NCBI RefSeq assembly: GCF_947381555.1
Contig: NZ_CANCWQ010000007.1
Span: 1 to 64,000, forward strand
DNA from: Limosilactobacillus pulli
Lineage (GTDB): Bacteria; Bacillota; Bacilli; Lactobacillales; Lactobacillaceae
Reading direction: 5' to 3'
DNA length: 64,000 nt
Shown here in pieces: positions 1-7,816 of the stretch. The translations under genes and the position numbers were made by a program. The first letter of the stretch is position 1, and each line of letters opens with the position of its first letter. The notes under the pieces are model-generated. The model did not search any database. It worked only from the letters and a program-made list of their open reading frames with translations, and was not told where the DNA came from.

Positions 1-104
1 GATTTGGTCGTTAAACATATTCTACCCGCTATGGGTTTATTTTTTAAAATCTGTTGCACTTAGATTGTAAATACTCAATAATTACGAAACGGGAGGAACT
101 TGAA

Positions 105-551
105 ATGAGTCTATTGGATAAGCTGACTAAAGACATGGTTGCCGCAATGAAGGAAAAGGACAAGGAAACCCTGAGTACGGTTCGGATGCTTAAAGCGGCG
201 GTTCAAAACGAAAAGATCAAGCTGGGCCATGAACTGAGCGAAGATGAAGAAAACTCGGTACTGGCTCGCGAATACAAGCAGCGCAAGGAATCACTGGAAG
301 AATTCGTGACTGCTAAGCGCCAAGACCTGATTGATAAGACCAAGGCTGAGATGAAAGTCGTTGAAAAGTACATGCCAAAGCAGCTCTCCGATGACGAGAT
401 CAAGCAGATCGTTGATGAGGCCGTTGCCGCTACCGGTGCCGACAGCATGAAGGACTTTGGTAAAGTGATGAAGTCCGTAATGCCTAAGGTTAAGGGCAAG
501 GCTGATGGCAAGGTGGTCAACCAGACCGTTAAGGATGCTCTGAAGAAGTAA
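105..551 (+). CDS. yqeY: GatB/YqeY domain protein
   Basis: A 148-residue soluble protein of the YqeY family, which resembles the tRNA-binding C-terminal domain of the amidotransferase subunit GatB; its cellular role is not settled. It is rich in Lys and Glu and largely helical, and the family length is about 148. I place the start at the ATG at 105, because GGGAGG lies just upstream and the preceding 17 in-frame codons look like leader. In Firmicutes yqeY usually follows rpsU, which would lie left of the window; phoH follows, as is common. A hairpin terminator ends the unit. Family call confident, function uncertain. Confidence 0.9.
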   Translation: MSLLDKLTKDMVAAMKEKDKETLSTVRMLKAAVQNEKIKLGHELSEDEENSVLAREYKQRKESLEEFVTAKRQDLIDKTKAEMKVVEKYMPKQLSDDEIKQIVDEAVAATGADSMKDFGKVMKSVMPKVKGKADGKVVNQTVKDALKK

Positions 552-584
552 TCAGCGTCAAGTAATAAAAGAGCGTAATAGATG

Positions 585-657
585 CCAGTCAGCTGCTGCG
601 CTGAGGCATTATTATCGATTCGTAGTTAAGAGGTTGAGTTGATTCCCAGCCTCTTTT
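585..657 (-). repeat. Dispersed repeat, copy 1 (head part only)
   Basis: Read on the minus strand, this stretch matches 50846-50909 closely. The first 29 bases (starting AAAAGAGGCTGGGAA) differ at one position, and a second block (GATAATAATGCCTCAGC onward) differs at about three of 29. The two blocks are separated by 8 more bases here than in the other copy. The hairpin and tail found in copy 3 are missing. Here the repeat also supplies the terminator hairpin behind yqeY. It codes for nothing recognisable. Confidence 0.8.
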
Positions 658-660
658 CTT
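628..660 (+). terminator. Rho-independent terminator after yqeY
   Basis: AAGAGGTTG pairs with CAGCCTCTT (nine pairs, one G-U) and is followed by TTCTTTT. The hairpin lies inside the dispersed repeat at 585-657. Confidence 0.7.
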
Positions 661-697
661 TTGCCGTGCTGCGGTTTATGCGGATTATAGCTTGCTA

Positions 698-706
698 TGT
701 TATAAT
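698..706 (+). promoter_or_regulatory. Extended -10 promoter for phoH operon
   Basis: TGTTATAAT is a perfect extended -10 (TG-N-TATAAT) 46 bases before the phoH start; the -35 position has no good match. Confidence 0.6.
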
Positions 707-751
707 TTTTGATGGTATTGATTAAAACAAAAGCAAAGGGGAATTTTTCAT

Positions 752-1720
752 TTGACAGAAATGACTTTTCGCATTGAAAGCCCTGAAATTGAACTAGGAC
801 TTTTGGGTGCGCAGGACAAATTCGTGGTGCTTTTAGAAGAAGGCATGAACGTAACCATCAATCCGTTTGGCACCGATTTGAAAATCAGCGGTGAAGATGA
901 AGACGTTCATCTAACCTATGATGTCTTAGAGCAGCTGGTGGATCTATTGCATCATGGCATCAGTTTAAGCAGCACGGATATCGTCAGTGCGATGAAGATG
1001 GCTCATCGCGGGACGCTGCAGTACTTTAGCGATCTGTACAGTGAAACGATTATCAAGGATCGCAAGGGGCGGTCGATTCGGGTCAAAAATTTTGGTCAGC
1101 GGCAATATGTGCATGCCGTTAAAGACAATGATATTACGTTTGGCATCGGGCCGGCCGGTACTGGTAAGACCTACCTGGCAGTAGCGATGGCCGTAGCGGC
1201 TTTAAAACGCGGCGAGGTTGAGCGGATCATTTTAACGCGGCCGGCTGTTGAAGCTGGTGAGAGTCTGGGCTTTTTGCCAGGTGATCTGAAAGAAAAGGTT
1301 GATCCATATCTGCGGCCGATCTATGATGCCTTAAACGAAATCTTTGGCGCCGATCACGTGGAGCGTTTGATTGATCGTGGGACGATTGAGATTGCGCCTT
1401 TAGCCTACATGCGGGGTCGGACGCTGGACAATGCTTTTGTAATTTTGGATGAGGCTCAAAACACTACCAATGCCCAGATGAAGATGTTTTTAACGCGACT
1501 GGGCTTTGGCTCTAAAATGGTCGTCAATGGTGACGTTTCTCAAATCGACTTGCCAAGGGGAACGCGCAGTGGCTTGATCTCAGCCCCAAAGATTTTAAAA
1601 GACGTCCCATCGATTGAATTTGTGCGCTTCAGTGCGGCGGATGTGGTTCGGCATCCAGTTGTAGCGCGGATCATTACGGCTTATGAAAATGATGAGCAGC
1701 AGACTTTGGAGAAAAAATAA
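752..1720 (+). CDS. phoH: PhoH family ATPase
   Basis: A 322-residue cytoplasmic P-loop protein of the PhoH (PhoH1/YqfE-like) family, probably an RNA-related ATPase. The Walker A motif GPAGTGKT lies near residues 133-140 and Walker B (ILDEAQN) near 233. The start is read as TTG at 752, ten bases after AAAGGGG; the ATG nine bases further would be too far from this ribosome site. The stop overlaps the ybeY ATG by one base, so the two are translationally coupled. The order phoH-ybeY-dgkA-era-recO is the classic Firmicutes cluster for RNA processing, ribosome assembly and envelope functions. The exact activity of PhoH proteins is still debated. Confidence 0.93.
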   Translation: MTEMTFRIESPEIELGLLGAQDKFVVLLEEGMNVTINPFGTDLKISGEDEDVHLTYDVLEQLVDLLHHGISLSSTDIVSAMKMAHRGTLQYFSDLYSETIIKDRKGRSIRVKNFGQRQYVHAVKDNDITFGIGPAGTGKTYLAVAMAVAALKRGEVERIILTRPAVEAGESLGFLPGDLKEKVDPYLRPIYDALNEIFGADHVERLIDRGTIEIAPLAYMRGRTLDNAFVILDEAQNTTNAQMKMFLTRLGFGSKMVVNGDVSQIDLPRGTRSGLISAPKILKDVPSIEFVRFSAADVVRHPVVARIITAYENDEQQTLEKK

Positions 1721-2202
1721 TGGATATTGAAATCTACGACCAAACCGACGATCACGCCGTCAGTCAATCACAATTGCAGCTGGCACATGACATTTTAGAC
1801 TATGCCGCTAAGTATCTTGAATTAAAGGACAATACGGAGATCTCTTTGACCTTTGTCCATAATCCGCAGATTAGAAAGCTGAATGCCCAGTATCGTGGCG
1901 TTGATCGGGCAACCGACGTTTTGAGCTTTGCTTTAGAGGATGACAGCGATGACTCACCAATTTTACTGGATCCAGAATTGGCAGCCCAGATTCCGGAAAA
2001 TCTAGGCGACTTGTTCATCTCAATTGACAAGGTTGCTGAGCAGGCTAGATTTCTAGGGCACTCTGCCGATCGTGAGCTGGGCTTTTTGATCGTGCATGGC
2101 TTTTTGCATCTAAATGGCTATGATCACGAGCAAAAAGACGATGAGGAAAAAATGTTTAAGCTGCAAGAGGAGATTTTAAATGGCTATGGGCTCCCAAGAT
2201 AA
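1720..2202 (+). CDS. ybeY: Endoribonuclease YbeY (rRNA maturation)
   Basis: A 160-residue zinc-dependent single-strand endoribonuclease acting in 16S rRNA 3'-end maturation and ribosome quality control. The metal-binding signature HGFLHLNGYDH (three histidines) is intact near residues 126-136. The length is normal. The start overlaps the phoH stop, and the last 23 bases overlap dgkA, so translation of all three is probably coupled. Confidence 0.96.
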   Translation: MDIEIYDQTDDHAVSQSQLQLAHDILDYAAKYLELKDNTEISLTFVHNPQIRKLNAQYRGVDRATDVLSFALEDDSDDSPILLDPELAAQIPENLGDLFISIDKVAEQARFLGHSADRELGFLIVHGFLHLNGYDHEQKDDEEKMFKLQEEILNGYGLPR

Positions 2203-2584
2203 GCATCAGGTTGAAAAAAATCGCCATTTCATTCAGGCGCTGGGACATGCCTGGGATGGGGTCAAAGATGTCGTCAAAAAAGAACGCAACATGTGCTTTC
2301 ACATCGTTGCAGCTATTTTGGTGATAATTGTGGCGTTTTGGCTGCAGGTCAACGTTTTTGAGTGGCTGTGGCTGCTTTCAGCGATTTTTGTTGTGTTTGC
2401 CGCTGAATTTGCCAATACGATCGTTGAAGAATTGGTGGACCTGGTCGTGCACCATCATTATGATCTGGATGCCAAGTATGCCAAAGACATTGCTGCGGGG
2501 GTCGTTTTATTGGCGGCCTTTTACGCGGTGCTGGTCGGGTTGTTTATCTTCTGGCCCAAACTAAGGGCTTTGTTTGGTATTTAA
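2180..2584 (+). CDS. dgkA: Diacylglycerol/undecaprenol kinase
   Basis: A 134-residue membrane kinase of the DgkA family. In Gram-positive bacteria the member in this cluster phosphorylates undecaprenol, recycling the lipid carrier for cell-wall synthesis. Three hydrophobic segments are visible (about residues 36-50, 53-75 and 98-122), with the Glu/Asn-rich catalytic stretch (EFANTIVEELVDLV) after the second. The ATG lies inside ybeY (23-base overlap), and era follows 19 bases later. Substrate choice is inferred from the family. Confidence 0.93.
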   Translation: MAMGSQDKHQVEKNRHFIQALGHAWDGVKDVVKKERNMCFHIVAAILVIIVAFWLQVNVFEWLWLLSAIFVVFAAEFANTIVEELVDLVVHHHYDLDAKYAKDIAAGVVLLAAFYAVLVGLFIFWPKLRALFGI

Positions 2585-2603
2585 ACGTTAAGAAAGGACA
2601 ATT

Positions 2604-3512
2604 ATGGACAATCCAAATTTTAAATCTGGTTTTGTAGCTTTGATTGGTCGGCCCAACGTCGGCAAGTCAACGCTTTTAAACTATGTCGTTGGTCAAAAGG
2701 TTGCCATCATGAGTAACGTGGCCCAAACGACGCGCAACAAGATTCAAGGAATCTATACGACTGATGAGGCGCAGATCGTCTTTATCGATACGCCAGGGGT
2801 GCACAAGCCGCAAACCAAGCTGGGCGACTTTATGGAGCGCTCAACGCTGTCCGCATTGGATGAAGTCGATGCGGTCTTGTACGTGGTCGCAGCTGATGAA
2901 AAACGCGGCCCTGGCGACAACTTCATCATGGAACGACTCAAACAGGTTAAAAAACCGATCTATCTGGTCGTCAACAAAATTGACAAGGTGCACCCTAACG
3001 AGCTGCCAGGCATCGTTAAGCAGTTTGAAGACGGTACGGTCAAGTTTGCTGACGTCGTACCCGTTTCGGCATTAAATGGCAACAACGTCAATGCCTTGAT
3101 TAACAAGCTGGTCGAGCAGCTGCCAAACGGTCCGCAGTATTATCCAAGCGATCAGATCAGCGACCACCCCGAGCGCTTCGTAATTGCTGAAATGATTAGA
3201 GAAAAAGTCTTTATGATGACGCGTCAGGAAGTACCACATTCGGTTGCTGTCGATGTTATGTCAGTCAAGCGCCAAGATGACGAGACGATTCACATCAATG
3301 CCAACATTATCGTGGAGCGTCCTGGTCAAAAAGGCATCATCATTGGCAAAAAAGGCCAGATGCTTAAACAAATCGGTACCATGGCCAGAAAAGACATCGA
3401 GCATTTGTTGGGCGATCGGGTCTACTTGCAGCTGTGGGTCAAGGTCGTACCCGGCTGGCGGGACAAGTCAGCCATGCTCAAAGACTACGGCTATCGCAAC
3501 ACCGACTATTAA
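2604..3512 (+). CDS. era: GTPase Era
   Basis: A 302-residue GTPase that binds 16S rRNA near its 3' end and checks assembly of the small ribosomal subunit. Visible motifs: G1 GRPNVGKS (about residues 15-22), G2 TTRN, G3 DTPG, G4 NKID, and a C-terminal KH domain with IIIGKKGQ. Full length. It sits between dgkA and recO; the shared position with ybeY fits their joint role in 16S maturation. Confidence 0.98.
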   Translation: MDNPNFKSGFVALIGRPNVGKSTLLNYVVGQKVAIMSNVAQTTRNKIQGIYTTDEAQIVFIDTPGVHKPQTKLGDFMERSTLSALDEVDAVLYVVAADEKRGPGDNFIMERLKQVKKPIYLVVNKIDKVHPNELPGIVKQFEDGTVKFADVVPVSALNGNNVNALINKLVEQLPNGPQYYPSDQISDHPERFVIAEMIREKVFMMTRQEVPHSVAVDVMSVKRQDDETIHINANIIVERPGQKGIIIGKKGQMLKQIGTMARKDIEHLLGDRVYLQLWVKVVPGWRDKSAMLKDYGYRNTDY

Positions 3513-3526
3513 AAGGGGCTGAGACC

Positions 3527-4315
3527 ATGGCGCGGGAAAACACGTCCTTTGCCGGTATCGTTATGTATCGGCGACCATACAAGGAACGTGATCTGCTGGT
3601 CAAGTTTTTAACCGACAAGCGCGGACCAATGATGTTTTTCGTGCGGGGCGGCAATCGCTCCCATGCCAAGATTACCAGCGATATTTTGCCATTTACCCAT
3701 GGTCAGTATACCGGCTGGCTGGCTGATGACGGGTCGCTGAGCTATTTGAGCGCGGCTCGCGATACGCGCCAGTACGTGCATCTGGGCGAAGATCCCCTGC
3801 GTAGCGCCTATGCAACTTACATTTTGGAGCTGGTCGATGCGACTTTTGAAGAAGGACGCTCAATTGGCGGCTGGTTTCATCAGGTTGAATCGGCGCTTAA
3901 TCTAATCGACAAGGGGCAAGATCCGCAAATCGTGGCCAATGTCTTGGAAGTCCAGTTTTTACCGCTGTTGGGAGCGGCTCAGACCTGGGATCGCTGCACG
4001 GTCTGTGGTCAAAATGATCGGCCCCTGGATTTTTCCGAAGCCAATGGGGGGATGCTGTGCAGTCGGCATTGGAATTTAGATGAGCGAAGGTTTCATCTGG
4101 ATCGCCGGACGGTTGGCTACCTGCAGCTGTTTGCCGGCTTGAATCTGGCACAGATCAATCGGATTCAGGTTGATCAAAGCGTCAAAAAGCGCCTGCGCTA
4201 TACGCTGGATCGTATCTATGACGATGAGCTAGGTCTGCATTTAAAGAGCAAGCGATTCATTGATCAAATGGCGACCTGGGAAAATCAATTGAAAAATCTT
4301 CGCTCTGAAAATTGA
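3527..4315 (+). CDS. recO: DNA repair protein RecO
   Basis: A 262-residue RecFOR-pathway mediator that loads RecA on SSB-coated single-stranded DNA. It has the N-terminal OB-fold (residues about 1-80) and a zinc-finger-like part with CTVC near 157-160 and a further Cys/His pair (LCSRH) about 20 residues on. I start at the ATG at 3527, behind AAAAGGGGCTGAG and 14 bases after era; a longer upstream reading would run through the end of era. The stop codon lies inside the strong promoter of the glycine T-box. Confidence 0.95.
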   Translation: MARENTSFAGIVMYRRPYKERDLLVKFLTDKRGPMMFFVRGGNRSHAKITSDILPFTHGQYTGWLADDGSLSYLSAARDTRQYVHLGEDPLRSAYATYILELVDATFEEGRSIGGWFHQVESALNLIDKGQDPQIVANVLEVQFLPLLGAAQTWDRCTVCGQNDRPLDFSEANGGMLCSRHWNLDERRFHLDRRTVGYLQLFAGLNLAQINRIQVDQSVKKRLRYTLDRIYDDELGLHLKSKRFIDQMATWENQLKNLRSEN

Positions 4316-4340
4316 CAAGTCCAAAGCAGTTGTCTATGAT
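4312..4340 (+). promoter_or_regulatory. Promoter of glyQS
   Basis: TTGACA and TATGAT separated by exactly 17 bases; the -35 overlaps the end of recO. This is one of the best matches to the housekeeping consensus in the window. Confidence 0.85.
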
Positions 4341-4578
4341 AAAGAGGCAACTAAATTTAAATCTAATCGACGATGACAAAGAGTCGCTGTCTACTGTCGA
4401 ACCAAAGCGATCATGGGATGGTGAAAGCCATGATAACGATCGGGCAGCGTGGCACTTTAACAGTCGCTTAATTAAGCTGTTCTGTATTTAGGATGCAGAA
4501 AAGCAGGGTGGAACCGCGAATTAACTTCGTCCCTGCAATGACCAGTCCAACTGGCCATTGTGGGGACTTTTTACGTTG
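4341..4578 (+). ncRNA. T-box leader, glycine-responsive
   Basis: A tRNA-sensing leader in front of glyQS. The invariant T-box core AGGGTGGAACCGCG is at 4505-4518. A terminator hairpin follows: GTCCC-GCAATG-CCAG pairs with CTGG-CATTG-GGGAC at about 4529-4567, then TTTTT. The AAAGAG sequence near the 5' end resembles the usual AG-box/stem I start. The likely specifier is the GGC at 4451-4453, in the context GTGGCAC, fitting glycine. Uncharged tRNA-Gly would stabilise the antiterminator and switch on glyQS. The specifier position is inferred, not folded. Confidence 0.92.
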
Positions 4579-4592
4579 AAAGGAGTCAGATT

Positions 4593-5576
4593 ATGTCAAA
4601 GAAACTCACCGTTCAAGAGATCATTTTTACTCTTGAAAAGTATTGGACCGATCAAGGTTGCATGCTGATGCAGGCCTACGACAACGAAAAGGGTGCCGGG
4701 ACGATGAGCCCATATACCTTCTTGCGGGCAATCGGTCCTGAACCATGGAACGTAGCCTACGTTGAGCCATCACGGCGGCCTGCCGATGGACGTTATGGTG
4801 AAAACCCGAACCGGCTTTACCAGCACCACCAGTTCCAGGTTTTAATGAAGCCATCACCAGACAATATTCAAGAGCTTTATTTAGGCAGTTTAAAGCAGCT
4901 GGGCATTGAGCCATTGGAACATGATATCCGTTTTGTTGAAGACAACTGGGAAAACCCTTCAATGGGCTGTGCCGGCGTTGGTTGGGAAATCTGGCTTGAT
5001 GGAATGGAAGTTACGCAGTTTACCTACTTCCAAGTGGTTGGTGAACTGCAGATGGATCCAGTAGCAGCCGAAGTTACTTATGGTCTGGAACGATTAGCTG
5101 AATACATCCAAAACGTTGACAGCGTCTATGATCTGGAATGGGCAGACGGCGTTAAGTACGGTGATATCTTTAAAGAACCTGAATACGAGCACTCCAAGTA
5201 CAGTTTTGAAGAAAGCAACCAAGACATGCTGCTCCAAGAATTCAACGACTATGAAGCAGAAGCCAAACGCTTGATCAAGCTTGGTCTGGTACACCCAGCG
5301 TACGATTACGTTTTGAAGTGCAGCCACACGTTTAATCTGTTGGATGCGCGCGGGGCAGTTTCTGTTACCGAGCGGGCCGGCTATCTACACCGGATCCGGA
5401 TCATGGCCAAGTCGATTGCCAAGGCGTTTGTTGAAGAACGTCGCAAGCTGGGCTTCCCATTGATTCACGATGAAAAAGAGCGTCAGGCAACGGTTGAAAA
5501 GTACACCAAGCTGGCGGAAAAAGCAGCGGCACGGGCAGCTAAGCAGGCTGCCAAGGCTAAGAAGGAGGACAAGTAA
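4593..5576 (+). CDS. glyQ: Glycyl-tRNA synthetase alpha subunit
   Basis: A 327-residue subunit of the bacterial alpha2beta2 glycyl-tRNA synthetase; it carries the class II catalytic core that activates glycine. The sequence is highly conserved (QEIIFTLEKYW near the N-terminus, then GAGTMSPYTFLR and EPSRRP). The C-terminal tail is an Ala/Lys-rich helix. The start is the ATG at 4593 behind AAAGGAG, after the T-box terminator; an upstream in-frame GTG lies inside that terminator. It abuts glyS directly (ATG right after TAA). Confidence 0.98.
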   Translation: MSKKLTVQEIIFTLEKYWTDQGCMLMQAYDNEKGAGTMSPYTFLRAIGPEPWNVAYVEPSRRPADGRYGENPNRLYQHHQFQVLMKPSPDNIQELYLGSLKQLGIEPLEHDIRFVEDNWENPSMGCAGVGWEIWLDGMEVTQFTYFQVVGELQMDPVAAEVTYGLERLAEYIQNVDSVYDLEWADGVKYGDIFKEPEYEHSKYSFEESNQDMLLQEFNDYEAEAKRLIKLGLVHPAYDYVLKCSHTFNLLDARGAVSVTERAGYLHRIRIMAKSIAKAFVEERRKLGFPLIHDEKERQATVEKYTKLAEKAAARAAKQAAKAKKEDK

Positions 5577-7655
5577 ATGGCACATTCATATCTGTTGGAA
5601 ATTGGGCTTGAAGAAATGCCTGCGCATGTCGTAACGCCAAGCATCAAGCAACTGCATGAGCGCGTAGCCCAATACTTGAAGGAACAGCGCATTGACTTTG
5701 AAAAGATTCAGGAATTTGCCACGCCGCGTCGCTTGGCCCTGCTGATTTCCGGCCTGGCCGACAAACAGCCCGATGTCAACGAATCCGTAAAGGGCCCGGC
5801 CAAAAAGATCGCCCAAGACGCTGATGGCAACTGGACCAAGGCGGCAATCGGCTTTACGCGTGGTCAAGGCGTCAGCGTTGATGACATTGAGTTTAAAGAA
5901 ATCAAGGGCGTCGAATATGTCTACGTTGAAAAGCATGTTGCCGGTAAGCCGGTAGACCAAGTGCTGCCGGGCTTAAAGAATGTCATCGAATCCATGAACT
6001 TCCCAACCATGATGAAGTGGGGCCACCACTCGCTGCAGTTCGTACGGCCAATTCGCTGGCTGGTATCGCTTTTGGATGACGAGGTCGTGCCATTTGCCAT
6101 CCTGGACGTTACCGCTGACCGCAAGACGCGGGGTCACCGTTTCTTGGGCCACGATATCGAGATCAAGAATGCCGAGGACTACGAAGCCGCTTTGCATGAT
6201 GATTTTGTCATTGCTAACCAAAAGCAGCGCAAGGCTTTGATCAAGTCGCAAATTGACCAGATCCTGGCTGAAAACGACTGGGTTATCGACTGGGATGAAG
6301 AACTGCTGGAAGAAGTCAACAATCTGGTTGAATGGCCAACCTCATTTGCCGGTTCGTTTGACGAAAAGTACCTGGTGCTGCCTGAAGAGGTTCTGATTAC
6401 CTCCATGAAAGACAACCAGCGCTTCTTCTGCGTACGTGATCATGAAGGCAAGCTTTTGCCACACTTTATTGCGGTCCGCAATGGTAACAGCGAATACCTG
6501 GAAAACGTGATCAAGGGTAACGAACGGGTGCTGGTACCACGTTTGGAAGATGCCAAGTTCTTTTATGAAGAGGACCAAAAGATTACGATCGATCAATACG
6601 TGGAACGCTTAAAGAAGGTCAGCTTCCATGACAAGATCAGCTCAATGTACGATAAGATGGCACGCACGGCAGTATTGGCTCAACTGCTTGGCCAAAAGCT
6701 GAACTTCAATGATGCAGAGCTGGCCGATTTAGATCGGGCCGCTCACATCTACAAGTTTGACCTGACTACGCAAATGGTTGGTGAATTCTCTGAGCTGCAA
6801 GGGATCATGGGTGAGATCTACGCCAAGCTGCTGGGTGAAAAAGCCGATGTAGCAGCAGCCATCAAGGAACACTACATGCCAATCTCAGCTGAAGGCGATC
6901 TGCCAGAAAGCAAGATTGGTGCCGTACTGGCCATTGCCGACAAGCTCGACAGCATCATCAGCTTCTTTGCCGTTGATATGATTCCAAGCGGCTCCAACGA
7001 CCCATATGCACTGCGCCGTCAAGCATACGGGATTGTGCGGATCATTGCTGCACGCGGCTGGCATCTGCCGGTGATGGGAATGGCTGACGAATTTGCCGCT
7101 GCCCTGGCTGCTAAGGAATTGATGCCATCATTTGACGTTCAGCACAATGCTGACCAAGTACACGCCTTCTTCTTGGACCGGCTCAAGCAATTCTTCAACA
7201 CGCAGGATCTGCGCTATGACGTGATCGATGCCGTTGTTGATACTAAATCCGAAGACGTTGCCAATGTCTTGGCTGCAGCTGAAACCATTGATGCACACAA
7301 GGATGACGAAGGCTTTAAAGAAGATATTGAAGCCTTGACGCGGGTGCTGCGGATTGCCAAAAAAGCCGACTTCAAGGATGGCGTACCAACTATTGATCCA
7401 GCCAAGTTCCAGAACCCATCTGAAAAGCAGCTGTTTGATCGGGTCAACGGATTGAACGAAAAGTGGGCTGACCAGACTCTGGAGCAAAACTTTGCCGATC
7501 TGCGGGCCATGGCACCGGTAATCACCAGCTACTTCGAAGAAAACATGATTATGGACAAGGACGAAGACATCCGCAACAACCGGCTGGCACTATTGAAACA
7601 GCTGGCTGATGACGTCTACGTACTGGGCAACCTGGATAAGCTGATCGTTAAATAG
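5577..7655 (+). CDS. glyS: Glycyl-tRNA synthetase beta subunit
   Basis: A 692-residue beta subunit that binds tRNA-Gly and is needed, with GlyQ, for aminoacylation. It begins with the typical LLEIGLEEMPAHVV stretch and contains the HD-like domain and the C-terminal anticodon-binding domain (ALRRQAYGIVRI and NRLALL are recognisable). Full length, in one operon with glyQ without a gap. It is controlled by the T-box at 4341-4578. Confidence 0.98.
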   Translation: MAHSYLLEIGLEEMPAHVVTPSIKQLHERVAQYLKEQRIDFEKIQEFATPRRLALLISGLADKQPDVNESVKGPAKKIAQDADGNWTKAAIGFTRGQGVSVDDIEFKEIKGVEYVYVEKHVAGKPVDQVLPGLKNVIESMNFPTMMKWGHHSLQFVRPIRWLVSLLDDEVVPFAILDVTADRKTRGHRFLGHDIEIKNAEDYEAALHDDFVIANQKQRKALIKSQIDQILAENDWVIDWDEELLEEVNNLVEWPTSFAGSFDEKYLVLPEEVLITSMKDNQRFFCVRDHEGKLLPHFIAVRNGNSEYLENVIKGNERVLVPRLEDAKFFYEEDQKITIDQYVERLKKVSFHDKISSMYDKMARTAVLAQLLGQKLNFNDAELADLDRAAHIYKFDLTTQMVGEFSELQGIMGEIYAKLLGEKADVAAAIKEHYMPISAEGDLPESKIGAVLAIADKLDSIISFFAVDMIPSGSNDPYALRRQAYGIVRIIAARGWHLPVMGMADEFAAALAAKELMPSFDVQHNADQVHAFFLDRLKQFFNTQDLRYDVIDAVVDTKSEDVANVLAAAETIDAHKDDEGFKEDIEALTRVLRIAKKADFKDGVPTIDPAKFQNPSEKQLFDRVNGLNEKWADQTLEQNFADLRAMAPVITSYFEENMIMDKDEDIRNNRLALLKQLADDVYVLGNLDKLIVK

Positions 7656-7683
7656 TTTTGGTTTATCTGGCAAATAAATTGTT

Positions 7684-7711
7684 TTGTCAAAGACTTGTGG
7701 TATCATATTAA
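7684..7711 (+). promoter_or_regulatory. Possible promoter of dnaG-rpoD
   Basis: TTGTCA and TATTAA with 16 bases between; several other AT-rich -10 choices lie close, so the exact elements are uncertain. Confidence 0.45.
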
Positions 7712-7755
7712 ATAGGTATATTAGGTAGTGTGTCAAATACTACCTAGAGTCGTCG

Positions 7756-7786
7756 AAGGTCGCATTCCTAATGGAGGCGACCTTTT
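7756..7786 (+). terminator. Hairpin with short U-run in the dnaG leader
   Basis: AAGGTCGC pairs with GCGACCTT, followed by only TT before G. Just before it (7722-7746) TAGGTAGT and ACTACCTA form a second hairpin. These may end glyQS readthrough or attenuate dnaG-rpoD. Confidence 0.5.
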
Positions 7787-7816
7787 GCTACTATTCGTGA
7801 GAAATGGGGTGAACGA

